From positions 5,084,001 through 5,148,000 of the forward strand of contig NZ_CP126095.1 in assembly GCF_030123105.1 (NCBI RefSeq): 64,000 bases of DNA, given 5' to 3'. The DNA is from Paenibacillus sp. G2S3. Lineage in GTDB: Bacteria; Bacillota; Bacilli; Paenibacillales; Paenibacillaceae. This document shows positions 1 to 10,018 of this stretch, one piece after another (position 1 is the stretch's first letter; each line of letters starts with the position of its first letter). Made by a program: the position numbers and the translations under genes. The notes beneath the pieces are model-generated. The model was given only the letters and a program-made list of their open reading frames with translations. It had not been told where the DNA came from and did not search any database.

Positions 1-851
1 GGGCTCATTCTGAATACACGTTTGCCACGGGTTTTGAAAGAAACCACCTGTATCACGACAGATAACATCTCCACCACAAACACACCGCCAATGATAAGAA
101 ACAGCAGTTCGCTCTTTGTGACAATAGCAATTGCACCTATCGCACCGCCAATACCAAATGAACCGGTATCTCCCATGAACACCTTAGCAGGATGGGCATT
201 AAAGACCAGAAATCCAAGAACGGCCCCGATCATTGCCGCTGCACACACTCCAGCTGCAATTGAGGTTGCCTGCATCGCTACAACAGCATAAGCCGCCAAA
301 GCAATCGCACTTACACCAGACAGCAAACCATCTACTCCATCGGTAAAGTTAACGGCATTCGTTACTGCCATCATCATAATAATAATGAATGGATAGTAGA
401 AAAAGCCGCCCCAGTCGAAGCTAAAATCAGTACCTGGAACGCTGATACTTGTGCTATGTCCAGCAGAAATCAGCAGACCGCACATCACAGCTCCTACCAA
501 CAGCTGCCCGAACAATTTTTGACGCGCTGTAAGGCCCAAAGAACGCTTGAATACGATTTTGATATAATCATCCAAAAATCCGATCAGTCCAAAACCAAGC
601 GTAGCCACTAGTAGTACGTAAAAATCGTTATTCACTACGGAAAATTTCAGATAAGCCAATGTAAAAGCCACGATGATCACGATACCGCCCATTGTCGGCG
701 TTCCCGCTTTCTTCAAATGGGATTGCGGTCCGTCATCTCGCACCTGCTGTCCGAATTTCATCCTGCGCAGTAGCGGAATGAAGAGCGGAGCGGCAATGAC
801 CGCAAGGATAAAGGAAACAGCAATAGTCAATAACAATAGTTGATAATCCAT
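1..851 (-). CDS. mraY: Phospho-N-acetylmuramoyl-pentapeptide-transferase (partial, 3' end outside window)
   Basis: MraY is the integral membrane enzyme that transfers phospho-MurNAc-pentapeptide from UDP to undecaprenyl phosphate, giving lipid I. The minus strand is open from an ATG at 851, behind a GGAGGGGGT ribosome binding site, to the window edge. About 283 codons are visible and the last residues read RVFRMSP, just short of the usual end of this roughly 320-residue family. The N-terminus is a hydrophobic helix, followed by GQQVRDDGPQSHLKKAGTPT and TMGG, and by the catalytic Asp motif NFTDGVDGL. Several further membrane helices follow, then VFMGDTGS. It starts 21 bp after murF in the same operon. 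The C-terminus is missing only because of the window boundary. Confidence 0.96.
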   Translation of the reverse strand, partial: MDYQLLLLTIAVSFILAVIAAPLFIPLLRRMKFGQQVRDDGPQSHLKKAGTPTMGGIVIIVAFTLAYLKFSVVNNDFYVLLVATLGFGLIGFLDDYIKIVFKRSLGLTARQKLFGQLLVGAVMCGLLISAGHSTSISVPGTDFSFDWGGFFYYPFIIIMMMAVTNAVNFTDGVDGLLSGVSAIALAAYAVVAMQATSIAAGVCAAAMIGAVLGFLVFNAHPAKVFMGDTGSFGIGGAIGAIAIVTKSELLFLIIGGVFVVEMLSVVIQVVSFKTRGKRVFRMS

Positions 852-872
852 GGGTGCACCCCCTCCATTTAT

Positions 873-2279
873 TTAGGTCTCTTTAATCTCTTTATTAAGG
901 CTCTGAAGCACTTCTTCAAGCCTCATCCCTCTAGATCCTTTGAACAGTACAATATCCTTGGAACTGCATTGCTCGATAAGGACGGCTGTTAATTCTGACT
1001 TATCCGTAAAAGCCAGCACACGCTCGTTTCCGAATCTTTCTTTTGCGGCCTCTGCAATATGGACTGACAATGGACCATAGGTATATACAAAATCAGTCAC
1101 TGCGGGATCTAGGTAGTAGCCTATTTCTTTATGAAACTCTATTTCATCCGGCCCAAGTTCCAGCATGTCCCCCAGTACTGCGATTTTTTTGCCACTGCAT
1201 TTCATAGTTTGAAGCACATCAATGGCCGCCTTCATAGAAGTCGGACTGGCATTATAAGCATCATTCAAAAGAGTAAGCCCAGAAGAAGTCCGAATCACTT
1301 CAATCCGCATGCCCGTCAACTTAAGCTTACTTAACCCATTCTCAACATTTTGTTCTGTAATCCCAAAATGGCGAGCAACCGCTAGTGCAGCCAACGCGTT
1401 AACAACGTTATGCTGGCCTGGCAGCGGTAATGTAAAAGCATGTTCCTTATGAAGGTTAGACGTAAACGTCATACCACCACTATGGGACATCATCCCTGTC
1501 GGATAATCATCATTATCCCCGTTCAGACCAAAACGGAAGGATACCATCCCCTCCGGAGCCTCAAAAGCGGACTCTTGCATTACCTCAGTCAGCAGCGGTT
1601 CATCACCGTTAAAAATTAGCAGTCCACCTGGCTTCAGCCCTTCGACTATTTCCAGCTTGGCACGAGCGATTTCTTTGCGGGATCCCAGTTGCAGTAAATG
1701 CGACTCTCCTACATTTGTAATGACTGCAACATCTGGTGCAGCCAAAGAAGCCAGCAGAGCAATTTCTCCCCGCGAGCTCATTCCCATTTCAAGAACAGCG
1801 ATCTCTGTATCTTCGGTCATGGATAGAATCGTGAGCGGAAGACCAATATGATTATTGAAGTTTCCCTCTGTCTTATGCACCCTGTACTGCATTTCAAGCA
1901 AGGCCATAATGATATCCTTTGTCGTTGTTTTTCCGTTGCTGCCCGTAACAGCGACAACCTTCGGAGCAACCTCATTCAAATACGCAGCGGACAGCTTCTG
2001 AAGCGCCTCTAGCGTATCTTCAACAATAATCACTCCGCCACCCTCAGGCGCTGGACCTTTATCACGCTGCCATAAGGTCCCAGCAGCACCTGCTTCAAGA
2101 GAGGCAGCAGCATAATGATGACCATCAAATTTGTCTCCACATAGAGGAACAAACAAACAGTCAGGCGTTATCTTACGGGAGTCGGTAACGACTCCCGTAA
2201 TGGTTGTATTCACAGCTTCAGCAGCAGTAAGTTCTCCTGCACACATCACAGCAATTTGTCCCAGTGTTCTTGTAATCAA
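873..2279 (-). CDS. murF: UDP-N-acetylmuramoyl-tripeptide--D-alanyl-D-alanine ligase
   Basis: MurF is the cytoplasmic ATP-dependent ligase that adds D-Ala-D-Ala to UDP-MurNAc-tripeptide, the last soluble precursor step. The 468-residue length is normal. An N-terminal substrate-binding domain containing VVTDSRK is followed by the ATP-binding loop TGSNGKTTTK (about 112-121), a central Mur ligase domain and a C-terminal domain with LNDAYNASPTSM. The start is a TTG whose bases overlap the TGA stop of murE (TTGA, 4 bp), with AAGGGG about 10 bp upstream, so the two are translationally coupled. Its position between murE and mraY matches the usual dcw order in many Firmicutes, though B. subtilis itself keeps murF elsewhere. 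Confidence 0.97.
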   Translation of the reverse strand: MITRTLGQIAVMCAGELTAAEAVNTTITGVVTDSRKITPDCLFVPLCGDKFDGHHYAAASLEAGAAGTLWQRDKGPAPEGGGVIIVEDTLEALQKLSAAYLNEVAPKVVAVTGSNGKTTTKDIIMALLEMQYRVHKTEGNFNNHIGLPLTILSMTEDTEIAVLEMGMSSRGEIALLASLAAPDVAVITNVGESHLLQLGSRKEIARAKLEIVEGLKPGGLLIFNGDEPLLTEVMQESAFEAPEGMVSFRFGLNGDNDDYPTGMMSHSGGMTFTSNLHKEHAFTLPLPGQHNVVNALAALAVARHFGITEQNVENGLSKLKLTGMRIEVIRTSSGLTLLNDAYNASPTSMKAAIDVLQTMKCSGKKIAVLGDMLELGPDEIEFHKEIGYYLDPAVTDFVYTYGPLSVHIAEAAKERFGNERVLAFTDKSELTAVLIEQCSSKDIVLFKGSRGMRLEEVLQSLNKEIKET

Positions 2280-3763
2280 TAGCTTCGACCCCTTATAACT
2301 TCTTTAGCGACGATGCGGTCATCGAAATCGTGAACCACTCCGCCAATCAGTTGATAGGTCTCATGACCTTTCCCCGCAATCAATACTACATCGCCAGAGC
2401 TTGCCATTTCAATAGCCTTCCCAATCGCTTCTCGGCGATCAACAATCATATGATACCGGTCAGAGGTAACTCCATCCTCTACTAGTCCTGCTTCTATATC
2501 CTTCAGAATTAGCTCAGGGTCCTCCGTCCGAGGGTTGTCAGAGGTTACGAATACCATGTCGCAATATTTTGCAGCTATCTTACCCATTAAAGGACGTTTC
2601 GTACGGTCTCTGTCTCCTCCGCAGCCAAACACAGTAAGCACTTTACCTGTAGCAAATTCGCAGACCGTTCTTAATACATTTTCCAGCCCGTCTGGTGTGT
2701 GAGCATAGTCAACGATAACGGCATATTCTTGCCCCTCATCCACGGATTCCACTCTTCCAGCTACCCCATCAATTGCCTCAAGACTAGTCTTGATATCTGA
2801 CAATGACACATCTTCCAACAGCGCAGCCGTAATCGCCGCAAGTGCATTATAAACGTTAAACTTACCAACCATGCGAAGCGAAATGTCTGTCTCACCCTTA
2901 AACGTATCCACATGGAAAAAAGTTCCTTTTGCAGTGATCGATATTTGCGAAGCTCGGACATTAGCGTTGTTATCAATGCCATATGTAATCACTTCCGCCG
3001 CAGTTTGGGCTGCAAAATAATGGCTGGCTTCATCATCGGCATTAAGCACCGCATATTTACGTTCTTCTTTCCAAGGAGAAATCACATTTCCTAGTCTAGA
3101 GAAGAAAAGACCTTTAACCGCCCGATACTCCTCCATTGTATGATGATAATCCAGATGATCCTGGGTTAAGTTCGTAAATATTGCCGTACGGAAGTCCGCA
3201 CCCTTCACACGTCCTTGCTGAAGCGCGTGGGAGGAGACTTCCATTACGCAACATTCCACACCTTTGGAGGCCATATCATGAAGCGAGCGCTGCAGATCTA
3301 GCGATTCTGGAGTGGTCCCTGACATAGGGTAGCTTTTGCCGTCATAGCGCATTTGAATGGTCCCAATCAAACCCGTCTTCATATTCTGGTCTTGCATAAT
3401 CCTTTCAATCAGATAAGTTGTTGTTGTCTTGCCATTGGTACCCGTAACCCCGATCATTCTCATTCGGCTACTAGGTGAGCCAAAGAATGCATTCGACATG
3501 ACAGACATCGCAAACCGGCAGTCATCCACAACGATCTGTGGGATATCAAGCTCTAGTTTACGCTCACATACGATAGCCGCTGCTCCAGAGGCTACGGCTT
3601 GCGGCGCAAATTTGTGTCCGTCTACGGTGTGACCCGGTAAACAGATAAACAGATCACCCGGACTTACACGGCGGGAATCCGTCTGAAGATCAGTAATCTC
3701 CACCTCCCCATCCCCATATAGACGCGAAGTAGCAAGACAAGCAGATAATTCATTAACTTTCAT
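2276..3763 (-). CDS. murE: UDP-MurNAc-L-Ala-D-Glu:meso-diaminopimelate ligase
   Basis: MurE adds the third stem-peptide residue to UDP-MurNAc-dipeptide. The 495 residues contain an N-terminal domain with DLQTDSRRV, the nucleotide loop TGTNGKTTTT (107-116), the central domain with MEVSSHALQQGR and TNLTQDHLDYH, and a C-terminal domain with CGGDRDRTKRP. The motif DNPR at 409-412 is the signature of enzymes that use meso-diaminopimelate rather than lysine, so the wall is predicted to be the direct mDAP type usual in Bacillales. The start is an ATG with a weak upstream site. The 3' end overlaps murF by 4 bp. A 55-bp gap separates it from spoVD. Confidence 0.97.
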   Translation of the reverse strand: MKVNELSACLATSRLYGDGEVEITDLQTDSRRVSPGDLFICLPGHTVDGHKFAPQAVASGAAAIVCERKLELDIPQIVVDDCRFAMSVMSNAFFGSPSSRMRMIGVTGTNGKTTTTYLIERIMQDQNMKTGLIGTIQMRYDGKSYPMSGTTPESLDLQRSLHDMASKGVECCVMEVSSHALQQGRVKGADFRTAIFTNLTQDHLDYHHTMEEYRAVKGLFFSRLGNVISPWKEERKYAVLNADDEASHYFAAQTAAEVITYGIDNNANVRASQISITAKGTFFHVDTFKGETDISLRMVGKFNVYNALAAITAALLEDVSLSDIKTSLEAIDGVAGRVESVDEGQEYAVIVDYAHTPDGLENVLRTVCEFATGKVLTVFGCGGDRDRTKRPLMGKIAAKYCDMVFVTSDNPRTEDPELILKDIEAGLVEDGVTSDRYHMIVDRREAIGKAIEMASSGDVVLIAGKGHETYQLIGGVVHDFDDRIVAKEVIRGRSY

Positions 3764-3818
3764 AGTAATCCCTCACTCTACATTTTCGGATACGAACTTA
3801 AACCTTATACCTTACTCA

Positions 3819-5744
3819 TTATTCACTAGAAGCTCCCATATAAATCCTGATGGTCGAACCTTGCGCTACCCTGGACCCAGCTTTCGGAGCTTGGTTGATA
3901 ACTGTAGTGCCAGTTCCTGAACGGGCAAGATTAAAATTCATATTTAAATCCTCATAAATATCCTGTACCGTTGCTCCCGTAAGATCTGGAACCGTCACAA
4001 TCGGTGTTTCGCCATACTTATAGGTTTTAGGAAGTTGGTCACTTCGCTCCGGCACTTTCAAATAGTGCAAGGAGTCCTCCATAATATTTTTCACGATTGG
4101 AGCTGCTACTACACCCCCAAACTGAATGCCCTTCGGATTGTCGACCGCTACATAAACTACAATTTGCGGATCATCTGCAGGGGCAAAAGCAACAAAGGAT
4201 ACAATATGCTCCGTCGGGGAATAACGTCCGTTGATGACTTTCTGTGCAGTACCTGTCTTACCACCTACACGGTAGCCGTCTATAAAAGCAGGACGACCTG
4301 TGCCTTTGGCAACTACGCTCTCAAGTGCTGCCCGCACCTTCTTGGATGTTTCCTCCGAGATGACCTCCCGAACAAGTTCAGGCTTTACCTCTGATACAGT
4401 CTCTCCCGTGTCCGGATTCACCCATGCCTTAGATACATGCGGTTTATAAAGCTTACCGCCATTGATAGCGGCAGACACCGCAGCAATTTGTTGAATAGGT
4501 GTAACAGAGACACCTTGACCGAAGGCCGTAGTTGCTAACTCTACCGGACCCACCTGTGATAGTTTGAAAAGGATACCGTTAGATTCTCCATTCAAATCAA
4601 TCCCTGTCTTTGTACCGAAACCAAAATTACGAATATATTCAAATAAAGTTTCCTTACCTAGCCGCTGTCCAAGAGCTACAAAGCCAGGATTACAAGAATT
4701 CTCTACAACCTGCAAAAAAGTCTGACTGCCATGTCCGCCCTTTTTCCAGCAGCGCAGTCTTGCACCACCTACCTCGGTGTAACCCGGATCAAAAAAATGA
4801 TCGTTCTGCAGATCGACTTTTCCTTCCTGCAGGGCAGCAGCCAATGTAATGATTTTGAACGTAGAACCTGGCTCATAGGTCATCCAGATTGGCAAGTTCC
4901 GGTTATAAATCTGCGGATCATATTCCTTGTACTGCCCCGGTTCATAGCCCGGTCTGCTAGCCATAGCCAGTATCTCACCATTCTTCGGATTCATGGCTAC
5001 GGCCCAGCTTCCTTGCGCCTGATATTTCACCATCGCCTGATCTAGCTCACGTTCCATAATAGACTGTATCTGTTTATCAATGGTCAATCGTAGATTAAGT
5101 CCATCCTGAGGGGCAGAATACTTCTCCGATGATCCAGGCATGAGTCTTCCACCTGCGTCAGACAAATACGAAATATTGCCTGCTATACCTTTAAGCAAAT
5201 TATCGTATATGTTCTCGACTCCGGTAATTCCTTGGTTATCAATACCTGTAAAGCCTAGTATATGCGCGGCAAGATCGCCGTAAGGATAATATCTTTTGCT
5301 ATCCTCAGCGACAACGATGCCCGGCAACTGCAAATCACGGATGCTCGCGGCAAGTTCCATCGTAATTTTGCGGCCGCCGGGCTGTAGTTTCACCGACATA
5401 GATTTTTTAGTCAGCAAGCTCATCAGCTTCTCCTCGGTCATCCCAAGTAAAGGCGCCAATTGCTGCGCTGTCTTTTGCTTCTCCTTCACCTGCACAGGCA
5501 CCGCATAGACCGTAGGCGTGCTGATATTATAGGCCAGCGGTATTCCTTCACGATCCAAAATTTCACCGCGCTTGGCGGTAAAAGGAATATTGCGGCGCAA
5601 GGAATCTTCTACCTTGTCACTTAATTCCTCGCCTTGGGATAATTGCACATAGCCAAGACGCACGACCAGCGAACCGAATAACACTGCTAGTCCCAGCAGC
5701 GTCCACAGCATTCTCCGCCGTGTTACAACCTTCGAAACCTTCAT
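3819..5744 (-). CDS. spoVD: Stage V sporulation protein D, class B penicillin-binding protein
   Basis: SpoVD is a membrane-anchored class B transpeptidase needed for spore cortex peptidoglycan in B. subtilis. The 641-residue protein has an N-terminal membrane helix (about 13-35 from the chosen start), a dimerisation domain and a transpeptidase domain. That domain carries SxxK (PGSTFK), SxN (ENSCN) and KTG (GGKTGTA). A single PASTA domain follows at the C-terminus, starting near VTVPDLTG. I chose ATG 5744 because GGGGGAGAACGG precedes it; the longer frame begins at TTG 5768 and has no binding site. Its identity as SpoVD rather than a vegetative PBP rests on position between pbpB and murE, as in B. 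subtilis, and on the single PASTA domain. Confidence 0.9.
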   Translation of the reverse strand: MKVSKVVTRRRMLWTLLGLAVLFGSLVVRLGYVQLSQGEELSDKVEDSLRRNIPFTAKRGEILDREGIPLAYNISTPTVYAVPVQVKEKQKTAQQLAPLLGMTEEKLMSLLTKKSMSVKLQPGGRKITMELAASIRDLQLPGIVVAEDSKRYYPYGDLAAHILGFTGIDNQGITGVENIYDNLLKGIAGNISYLSDAGGRLMPGSSEKYSAPQDGLNLRLTIDKQIQSIMERELDQAMVKYQAQGSWAVAMNPKNGEILAMASRPGYEPGQYKEYDPQIYNRNLPIWMTYEPGSTFKIITLAAALQEGKVDLQNDHFFDPGYTEVGGARLRCWKKGGHGSQTFLQVVENSCNPGFVALGQRLGKETLFEYIRNFGFGTKTGIDLNGESNGILFKLSQVGPVELATTAFGQGVSVTPIQQIAAVSAAINGGKLYKPHVSKAWVNPDTGETVSEVKPELVREVISEETSKKVRAALESVVAKGTGRPAFIDGYRVGGKTGTAQKVINGRYSPTEHIVSFVAFAPADDPQIVVYVAVDNPKGIQFGGVVAAPIVKNIMEDSLHYLKVPERSDQLPKTYKYGETPIVTVPDLTGATVQDIYEDLNMNFNLARSGTGTTVINQAPKAGSRVAQGSTIRIYMGASSE

Positions 5745-5824
5745 TCCGTTCTCCCCCGCTTTCACCAATAGACATGACCTCTTATCTTCATGACTATTCG
5801 GGACAAACAGGGGTTAGAACAAGC

Positions 5825-8056
5825 CTATGGCCCACTCTCCGATTCTGAACCCTCATCAGCAGGCGAAGTTTCAGGAACATCTTCACTATTATCATTTAAT
5901 GGTTTCAGCTTCAAAGTAACCAATGTCTTGCCATTCTTTGTTCCTTCAATCTGCTCGGAGACATATCCTTCGCCTTCTACCGCAATCTCCACTTTTAGAA
6001 GTGTTAGAACCTCAAGGGAATCACGCAGCGACTCTCCCTTTAAATTTGGAATGGTAGGCTTGTCCCCTTGCTTGCTTAATAGGTATATACGCTGTCCTTG
6101 AGTAAGCTTCGTTCCAGCCTCTGGATATTGGGTTTCCACAGATGCTTCTGCACCGACCACTTCAAAATCAAAACCTTGATCCAGAAGCGTCTCTCTTGCT
6201 TCCTTCATCGTTTTGCCCGTCAGATCAGGTGTGGTTCGGAGCACAGGCGCTTCAGATTCAACTGTTTTTTTACTATCCTTATCGCTAGTTTCAGTCGCTA
6301 ACTTTGGAACTCCCATGTATTGCAGAGACTGAGATACGATTTCTTTAAATACTGGAGCTGCGGCTTTACCGCCGCCAACCTCAACGTTCGGTTCATCAAT
6401 AATAACAATAACAGCGATCTTTGGATCATTCACAGGCGCATAACCAATAAAGGAGACCAGAACTTTGGACTTCACGTAGTCCTTACCTTCAACCTTGATA
6501 GCCGTTCCTGTCTTACCTGCCACACGGTAACCTTCAATGTGAGCGTTGCGTCCTGTCCCTTTGACTTGGTCAGCAACTACCTGCTCCAAATATTCCCCGG
6601 TTTTCTTGGCACTTGCCTCATCAATCACCTGACGCACTACACTAGGCTGAGTAACCTTAGTGTCTCCGGTGTTTGGGTCTGTAACCTCTTTTACCACATA
6701 TGGAGTCATCAGTTTCCCACCATTGGCGATAGCAGATACAGCAACCAATTGTTGAAGTGGGGTAACTAGCACTTTACCATGCCCATATGCGAGTGTAGCA
6801 ATTTCGATAGGACGTCCAAGGTTAGGGTTAACGACCCCACTGGCTTCCCCTGGCAAATCGATTCCTGTCTTCCCATTAAAACCAAAATCATCAATATACT
6901 GTAAAAGTCTATCTTGTCCGAGCATTTCATAAAGCTTTACAAAGAGAACGTTACTAGACCGCTTCACACCTTCCAGGAAGCTGATTTGCCCCCAACCGGC
7001 ACGATTAATATCATGTAATGCCTTACTGTAACCCTTAATTCTGATCGATCCTGACAGAAATGTAGCTACGGGATCAAAAAGCTTCTCTTCTACAGCTGCA
7101 GCAAGCGTAACAATTTTGAAGGTCGAACCAGGCTCATAAGTTGATTTGATAGCATGATTGTAGAAACCTGCTGCATCAGCACCTGTATCCATATATTTAT
7201 TAGGATCAAAGGTAGGCATATTCGCCATCCCCAAAATCTCCATCGTATTCGGATCAGCGGCAATGACACTCATACTTTTCGGCTTATATTGCGCATATGC
7301 CTTTTCCATGGCAGCTTGTATATATTGCTGGATCGTACTGTCGATTGTAAGCTTGAAATTACTGCCATTTACTACAGGTTTATAAGTATCTTGAGAATCA
7401 GGCAGCTTAACCCCTTGACCGTCACTTTGATAAAGCAGCTTGCCATCAGCACCCTTAAGCTGTTCATCTAGGGACTTTTCCAGACCCATAATCGCCTTGC
7501 CGTCTCGATCTGTATAGCCTAATATGTGCGCAGCAAGCGAACCCTTAGGATAATATCGTTTCTGCTCCCTAACAAGACCAATCCCGGTCTCTTGAATTTT
7601 ATGTTCTTTACCTAGTGCTACATAAAATTCTTTCACCTTGTCGGCAAGGTCCTGATCGATCTTCCAGCCTTCGTTACGAATTTCACGATTTTTGAGGTAT
7701 TTTCCATCCTCGCCTTTAGCTTCAACCAGCTTCCGCAGCTCATCTTCCGGCTTGCCTAGTAGCTCATGCAATCCCTTGACAACCTCATCACCAATACCCT
7801 TTTCAGCAATGACTGCCGGGTTTACAACCACAGTATAAGCAGGGACATCACTAGCGAGCACACTCCCATTACGGTCAGAAATCGTTCCTCGCTCTGCTTT
7901 GATAGTCGAAGTGTGCGCCCAAAGTGTAGCAGCCTTTTCTTGCCATTCTGAGCCCTCCATCACTTGAATCCAGAACACTCTAGCTAACAAAACAAGAAAA
8001 AAGAGGGTAATACACCCTCCTATAAACAGCGTGCGAAGTTTTATTCTCTTTACCAT
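5825..8056 (-). CDS. pbpB: Cell-division penicillin-binding protein 2B (FtsI-like)
   Basis: This is the septal class B transpeptidase of the divisome, acting outside the membrane on nascent peptidoglycan. The 743 residues comprise an N-terminal membrane helix (about 9-27), a PBP dimer domain, a transpeptidase domain and two C-terminal PASTA repeats (starting near TTPDLTGKT and TIPNLKGES). The transpeptidase motifs are PGSTFK, RSSN and AGKTGTA. The last ~35 residues are acidic and Ser-rich. It lies directly downstream of ftsL, as in B. subtilis, and about 80 bp before spoVD. The neighbouring spoVD has a single PASTA domain, which helps to tell the two paralogues apart. Confidence 0.95.
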   Translation of the reverse strand: MVKRIKLRTLFIGGCITLFFLVLLARVFWIQVMEGSEWQEKAATLWAHTSTIKAERGTISDRNGSVLASDVPAYTVVVNPAVIAEKGIGDEVVKGLHELLGKPEDELRKLVEAKGEDGKYLKNREIRNEGWKIDQDLADKVKEFYVALGKEHKIQETGIGLVREQKRYYPKGSLAAHILGYTDRDGKAIMGLEKSLDEQLKGADGKLLYQSDGQGVKLPDSQDTYKPVVNGSNFKLTIDSTIQQYIQAAMEKAYAQYKPKSMSVIAADPNTMEILGMANMPTFDPNKYMDTGADAAGFYNHAIKSTYEPGSTFKIVTLAAAVEEKLFDPVATFLSGSIRIKGYSKALHDINRAGWGQISFLEGVKRSSNVLFVKLYEMLGQDRLLQYIDDFGFNGKTGIDLPGEASGVVNPNLGRPIEIATLAYGHGKVLVTPLQQLVAVSAIANGGKLMTPYVVKEVTDPNTGDTKVTQPSVVRQVIDEASAKKTGEYLEQVVADQVKGTGRNAHIEGYRVAGKTGTAIKVEGKDYVKSKVLVSFIGYAPVNDPKIAVIVIIDEPNVEVGGGKAAAPVFKEIVSQSLQYMGVPKLATETSDKDSKKTVESEAPVLRTTPDLTGKTMKEARETLLDQGFDFEVVGAEASVETQYPEAGTKLTQGQRIYLLSKQGDKPTIPNLKGESLRDSLEVLTLLKVEIAVEGEGYVSEQIEGTKNGKTLVTLKLKPLNDNSEDVPETSPADEGSESESGP

Positions 8057-8101
8057 AAGCGAACCTCACAATTTTTTTATTGCGATCTTGCCAATCGCTC
8101 A

Positions 8102-8494
8102 CTAATTATCGCCTTCTGTTGATACCGGATTCGCCGGAATAAAGATGGTAGCATTTTCATCCGGTGCTACGTAACCAAGATCCTTTGCCTTTTGGGCAAC
8201 CTTCTGCTCCAAATTCTGCTTCTCCATCTCATACGTGGAAATTTGCTTTTTAGCAGTCGCTATATCCTTATCTAATTTCTGGGCCTGCAAGTTCAAATCA
8301 TAAATATGAACGTAACGTGAAATCAGGGTGATAGCCACCAAAACGCATACTCCTAGCGTCAGCATATACAAAAGTTTCTCTTGCAGCGGAAGTACTCTTC
8401 GTTTGGTAACTACTTTTGTCTTCTCGCGGTAAAGGGGGTTTACCTCTTCTTTTCTTTTGGGCTGAACTGCTAAATTGCCGCGGGTATAGGCCAT
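8102..8494 (-). CDS. ftsL: Cell division protein FtsL
   Basis: FtsL is a short bitopic divisome protein that forms a coiled-coil complex with DivIC and DivIB and activates septal synthesis. The 130-residue product has a basic cytoplasmic N-terminus, one membrane helix (about residues 41-60) and an extracellular heptad-rich segment (about 64-105, AQKLDKDIATAKKQISTYEM). The tail is short. Sequence conservation in this family is low, so the call relies on topology together with position between rsmH and pbpB, which is the conserved place for ftsL. Start ATG 8494 is preceded by a purine-rich GGAGAG site. Confidence 0.9.
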   Translation of the reverse strand: MAYTRGNLAVQPKRKEEVNPLYREKTKVVTKRRVLPLQEKLLYMLTLGVCVLVAITLISRYVHIYDLNLQAQKLDKDIATAKKQISTYEMEKQNLEQKVAQKAKDLGYVAPDENATIFIPANPVSTEGDN

Positions 8495-8517
8495 CTCTGA
8501 CTCTCCTTTATCGTCAA

Positions 8518-9471
8518 TTACAATTTTTCTGCAATGCGCAGCTTAGCTGAACGCGCTCGAGTATTGAGCTCAAGCTCTTCTTCAGAAGGCACAAGCGGTT
8601 TGCGGTTGATTAACTTAAGCGTGCCTTTCGCGCCGCATACGCAAAACGGAAAGTCAGGCGGGCATGTACATCTGCTTAAATAGCTGCTTAGAATTTGCTT
8701 GCAAATTCGGTCCTCGAGTGAATGAAAAGTGATAACGGATACTCTACCTTCTGGTGCAAGGCAACGTACTGCGCTATGTAATCCTTCTTCAAAAGCACCC
8801 AACTCGTCGTTTACAGCAATCCGTAAACCTTGAAAGCTACGTTTAGCGGGATGTCCTCCCGTTCGTCGTGCAGCCGCCGGAATACCTTCCTTGATTAGCT
8901 CAGCTAATTCTCCTGTGGTCTCCACAGGACTTTCTTCTCTTCTGTCTACAATTTTCTTAGCGATTCTCCGCGAGAACTTCTCTTCTCCATATTGGAAAAG
9001 CACACGGGCAATCTCCTGCTCGGACCACGTATTCACAATATCAGCAGCCGTTAAAAGCGCTGTTTGATCCATCCGCATGTCCAGCGGAGCATCATGATTG
9101 TAACTAAATCCGCGCTCTCCCTCATCAAACTGGGGAGAGGATACGCCAAGATCAAAGAGGACTCCATCCACTTGGGGAATGCCATCTTTTTGTGGTACAA
9201 AGGGCACATCCTTAAGTACACTCTCCAGATCACGGAAATTGGTCTTAATGAGTACAACCTTGTCTCCGTATTCGGCTAGTCTTTCTTTTGCGTTCTCCAA
9301 AGCCCAATCATCTTGATCCAAACAGATTAATCGGCCTTCGCCGCTAAGCTTGGAAGCAATTAGTGCGCTGTGGCCTGCTCCACCGAGAGTGCAATCTACA
9401 TAGATTCCGTCTTTTTTGATGTGCAGCCCTTCTGTCGCTTCTTCTTTAAGCACCGTGATGTGGTGAAACAA
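8518..9471 (-). CDS. rsmH: 16S rRNA (cytosine1402-N4)-methyltransferase
   Basis: RsmH (formerly MraW) methylates N4 of C1402 in 16S rRNA using S-adenosylmethionine. The 317-residue length is typical. Near the N-terminus are HITVLKEE and the SAM-binding stretch [10 protein letters not shown]. Further motifs are [35 protein letters not shown] and the C-terminal [10 protein letters not shown]. The start is a TTG at 9471 with GGAGGG seven bases upstream; no in-frame ATG lies closer to the conserved N-terminus. It sits between mraZ and ftsL in the dcw operon. S-adenosylhomocysteine released here is a substrate for the nearby ahcY, though that link is only a guess from proximity. Confidence 0.97.
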   Translation of the reverse strand: MFHHITVLKEEATEGLHIKKDGIYVDCTLGGAGHSALIASKLSGEGRLICLDQDDWALENAKERLAEYGDKVVLIKTNFRDLESVLKDVPFVPQKDGIPQVDGVLFDLGVSSPQFDEGERGFSYNHDAPLDMRMDQTALLTAADIVNTWSEQEIARVLFQYGEEKFSRRIAKKIVDRREESPVETTGELAELIKEGIPAAARRTGGHPAKRSFQGLRIAVNDELGAFEEGLHSAVRCLAPEGRVSVITFHSLEDRICKQILSSYLSRCTCPPDFPFCVCGAKGTLKLINRKPLVPSEEELELNTRARSAKLRIAEKL

Positions 9472-9507
9472 GCTGCATCCCTCCAGGACAGTATTCGATA
9501 TTATGTT

Positions 9508-9945
9508 TTATAAATCAAAATTGAAATCCACCAATTTTTCGGCAATTTCGTTGAACGATTCCTCGGACTGTTCGAAGTACTGCTCCCATAGCTCTTTGTT
9601 CCAGATTTCCACCCGGTTCGAAACGCCCAGAATAACACAGTCTTTGTCCAGTTTGGCATACTGCCTTAAATTAGCCGGCAGATTTACCCTTCCCTGCTTA
9701 TCCCATACACATTCTGTTGCGCCTGAGAAAAAAAAGCGACTGAATGCGCGGGCATCTGATTTCATCAGTGAAAGGCTTTTTAGCTTTTGTTCCATGATTG
9801 CCCATTCTTCCATGGGATAAACAAATAAACAGGAGTCTAGACCACGGGTCGTCACAAAGGAGGTTCCAAGCAATTCACGGAGTTTAGCCGGAATAATAAT
9901 TCGGCCTTTATCGTCAATGCTGTGTTGATACTCTCCCATGAACAT
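9508..9945 (-). CDS. mraZ: Transcriptional regulator MraZ
   Basis: MraZ is an AbrB-like DNA-binding regulator that represses its own dcw operon in bacteria where it has been studied. Two SpoVT/AbrB-type domains are visible, each with a DxxGR motif ([11 protein letters not shown] and [10 protein letters not shown]). The chosen start, ATG 9945, gives 145 residues beginning [11 protein letters not shown], which matches the family N-terminus, and GGGGTGGG lies upstream. A longer frame from 10020 adds 25 residues, but they translate the operator repeats and are not protein-like. It is the first gene of the dcw transcript, with its own promoter and operator directly upstream. Confidence 0.95.
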   Translation of the reverse strand: MFMGEYQHSIDDKGRIIIPAKLRELLGTSFVTTRGLDSCLFVYPMEEWAIMEQKLKSLSLMKSDARAFSRFFFSGATECVWDKQGRVNLPANLRQYAKLDKDCVILGVSNRVEIWNKELWEQYFEQSEESFNEIAEKLVDFNFDL

Positions 9946-9972
9946 CCTTTTTCCCACCCCTAATCCCCGAAT

Positions 9973-10000
9973 CCCCACTTTACCCCACTTTTCACCACTT
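9973..10000 (-). promoter_or_regulatory. MraZ operator: three direct repeats
   Basis: Read on the minus strand, AAGTGG occurs three times at exactly 10-bp intervals (plus-strand CCACTT at 9975-9980, 9985-9990 and 9995-10000). This is just downstream of the predicted -10 of the mraZ promoter and upstream of the mraZ start. Short GTGG-type direct repeats at one helical turn are the known kind of MraZ binding site. Autorepression is inferred. Confidence 0.8.
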
Positions 10001-10018
10001 AAGCATAATAGATTCGCC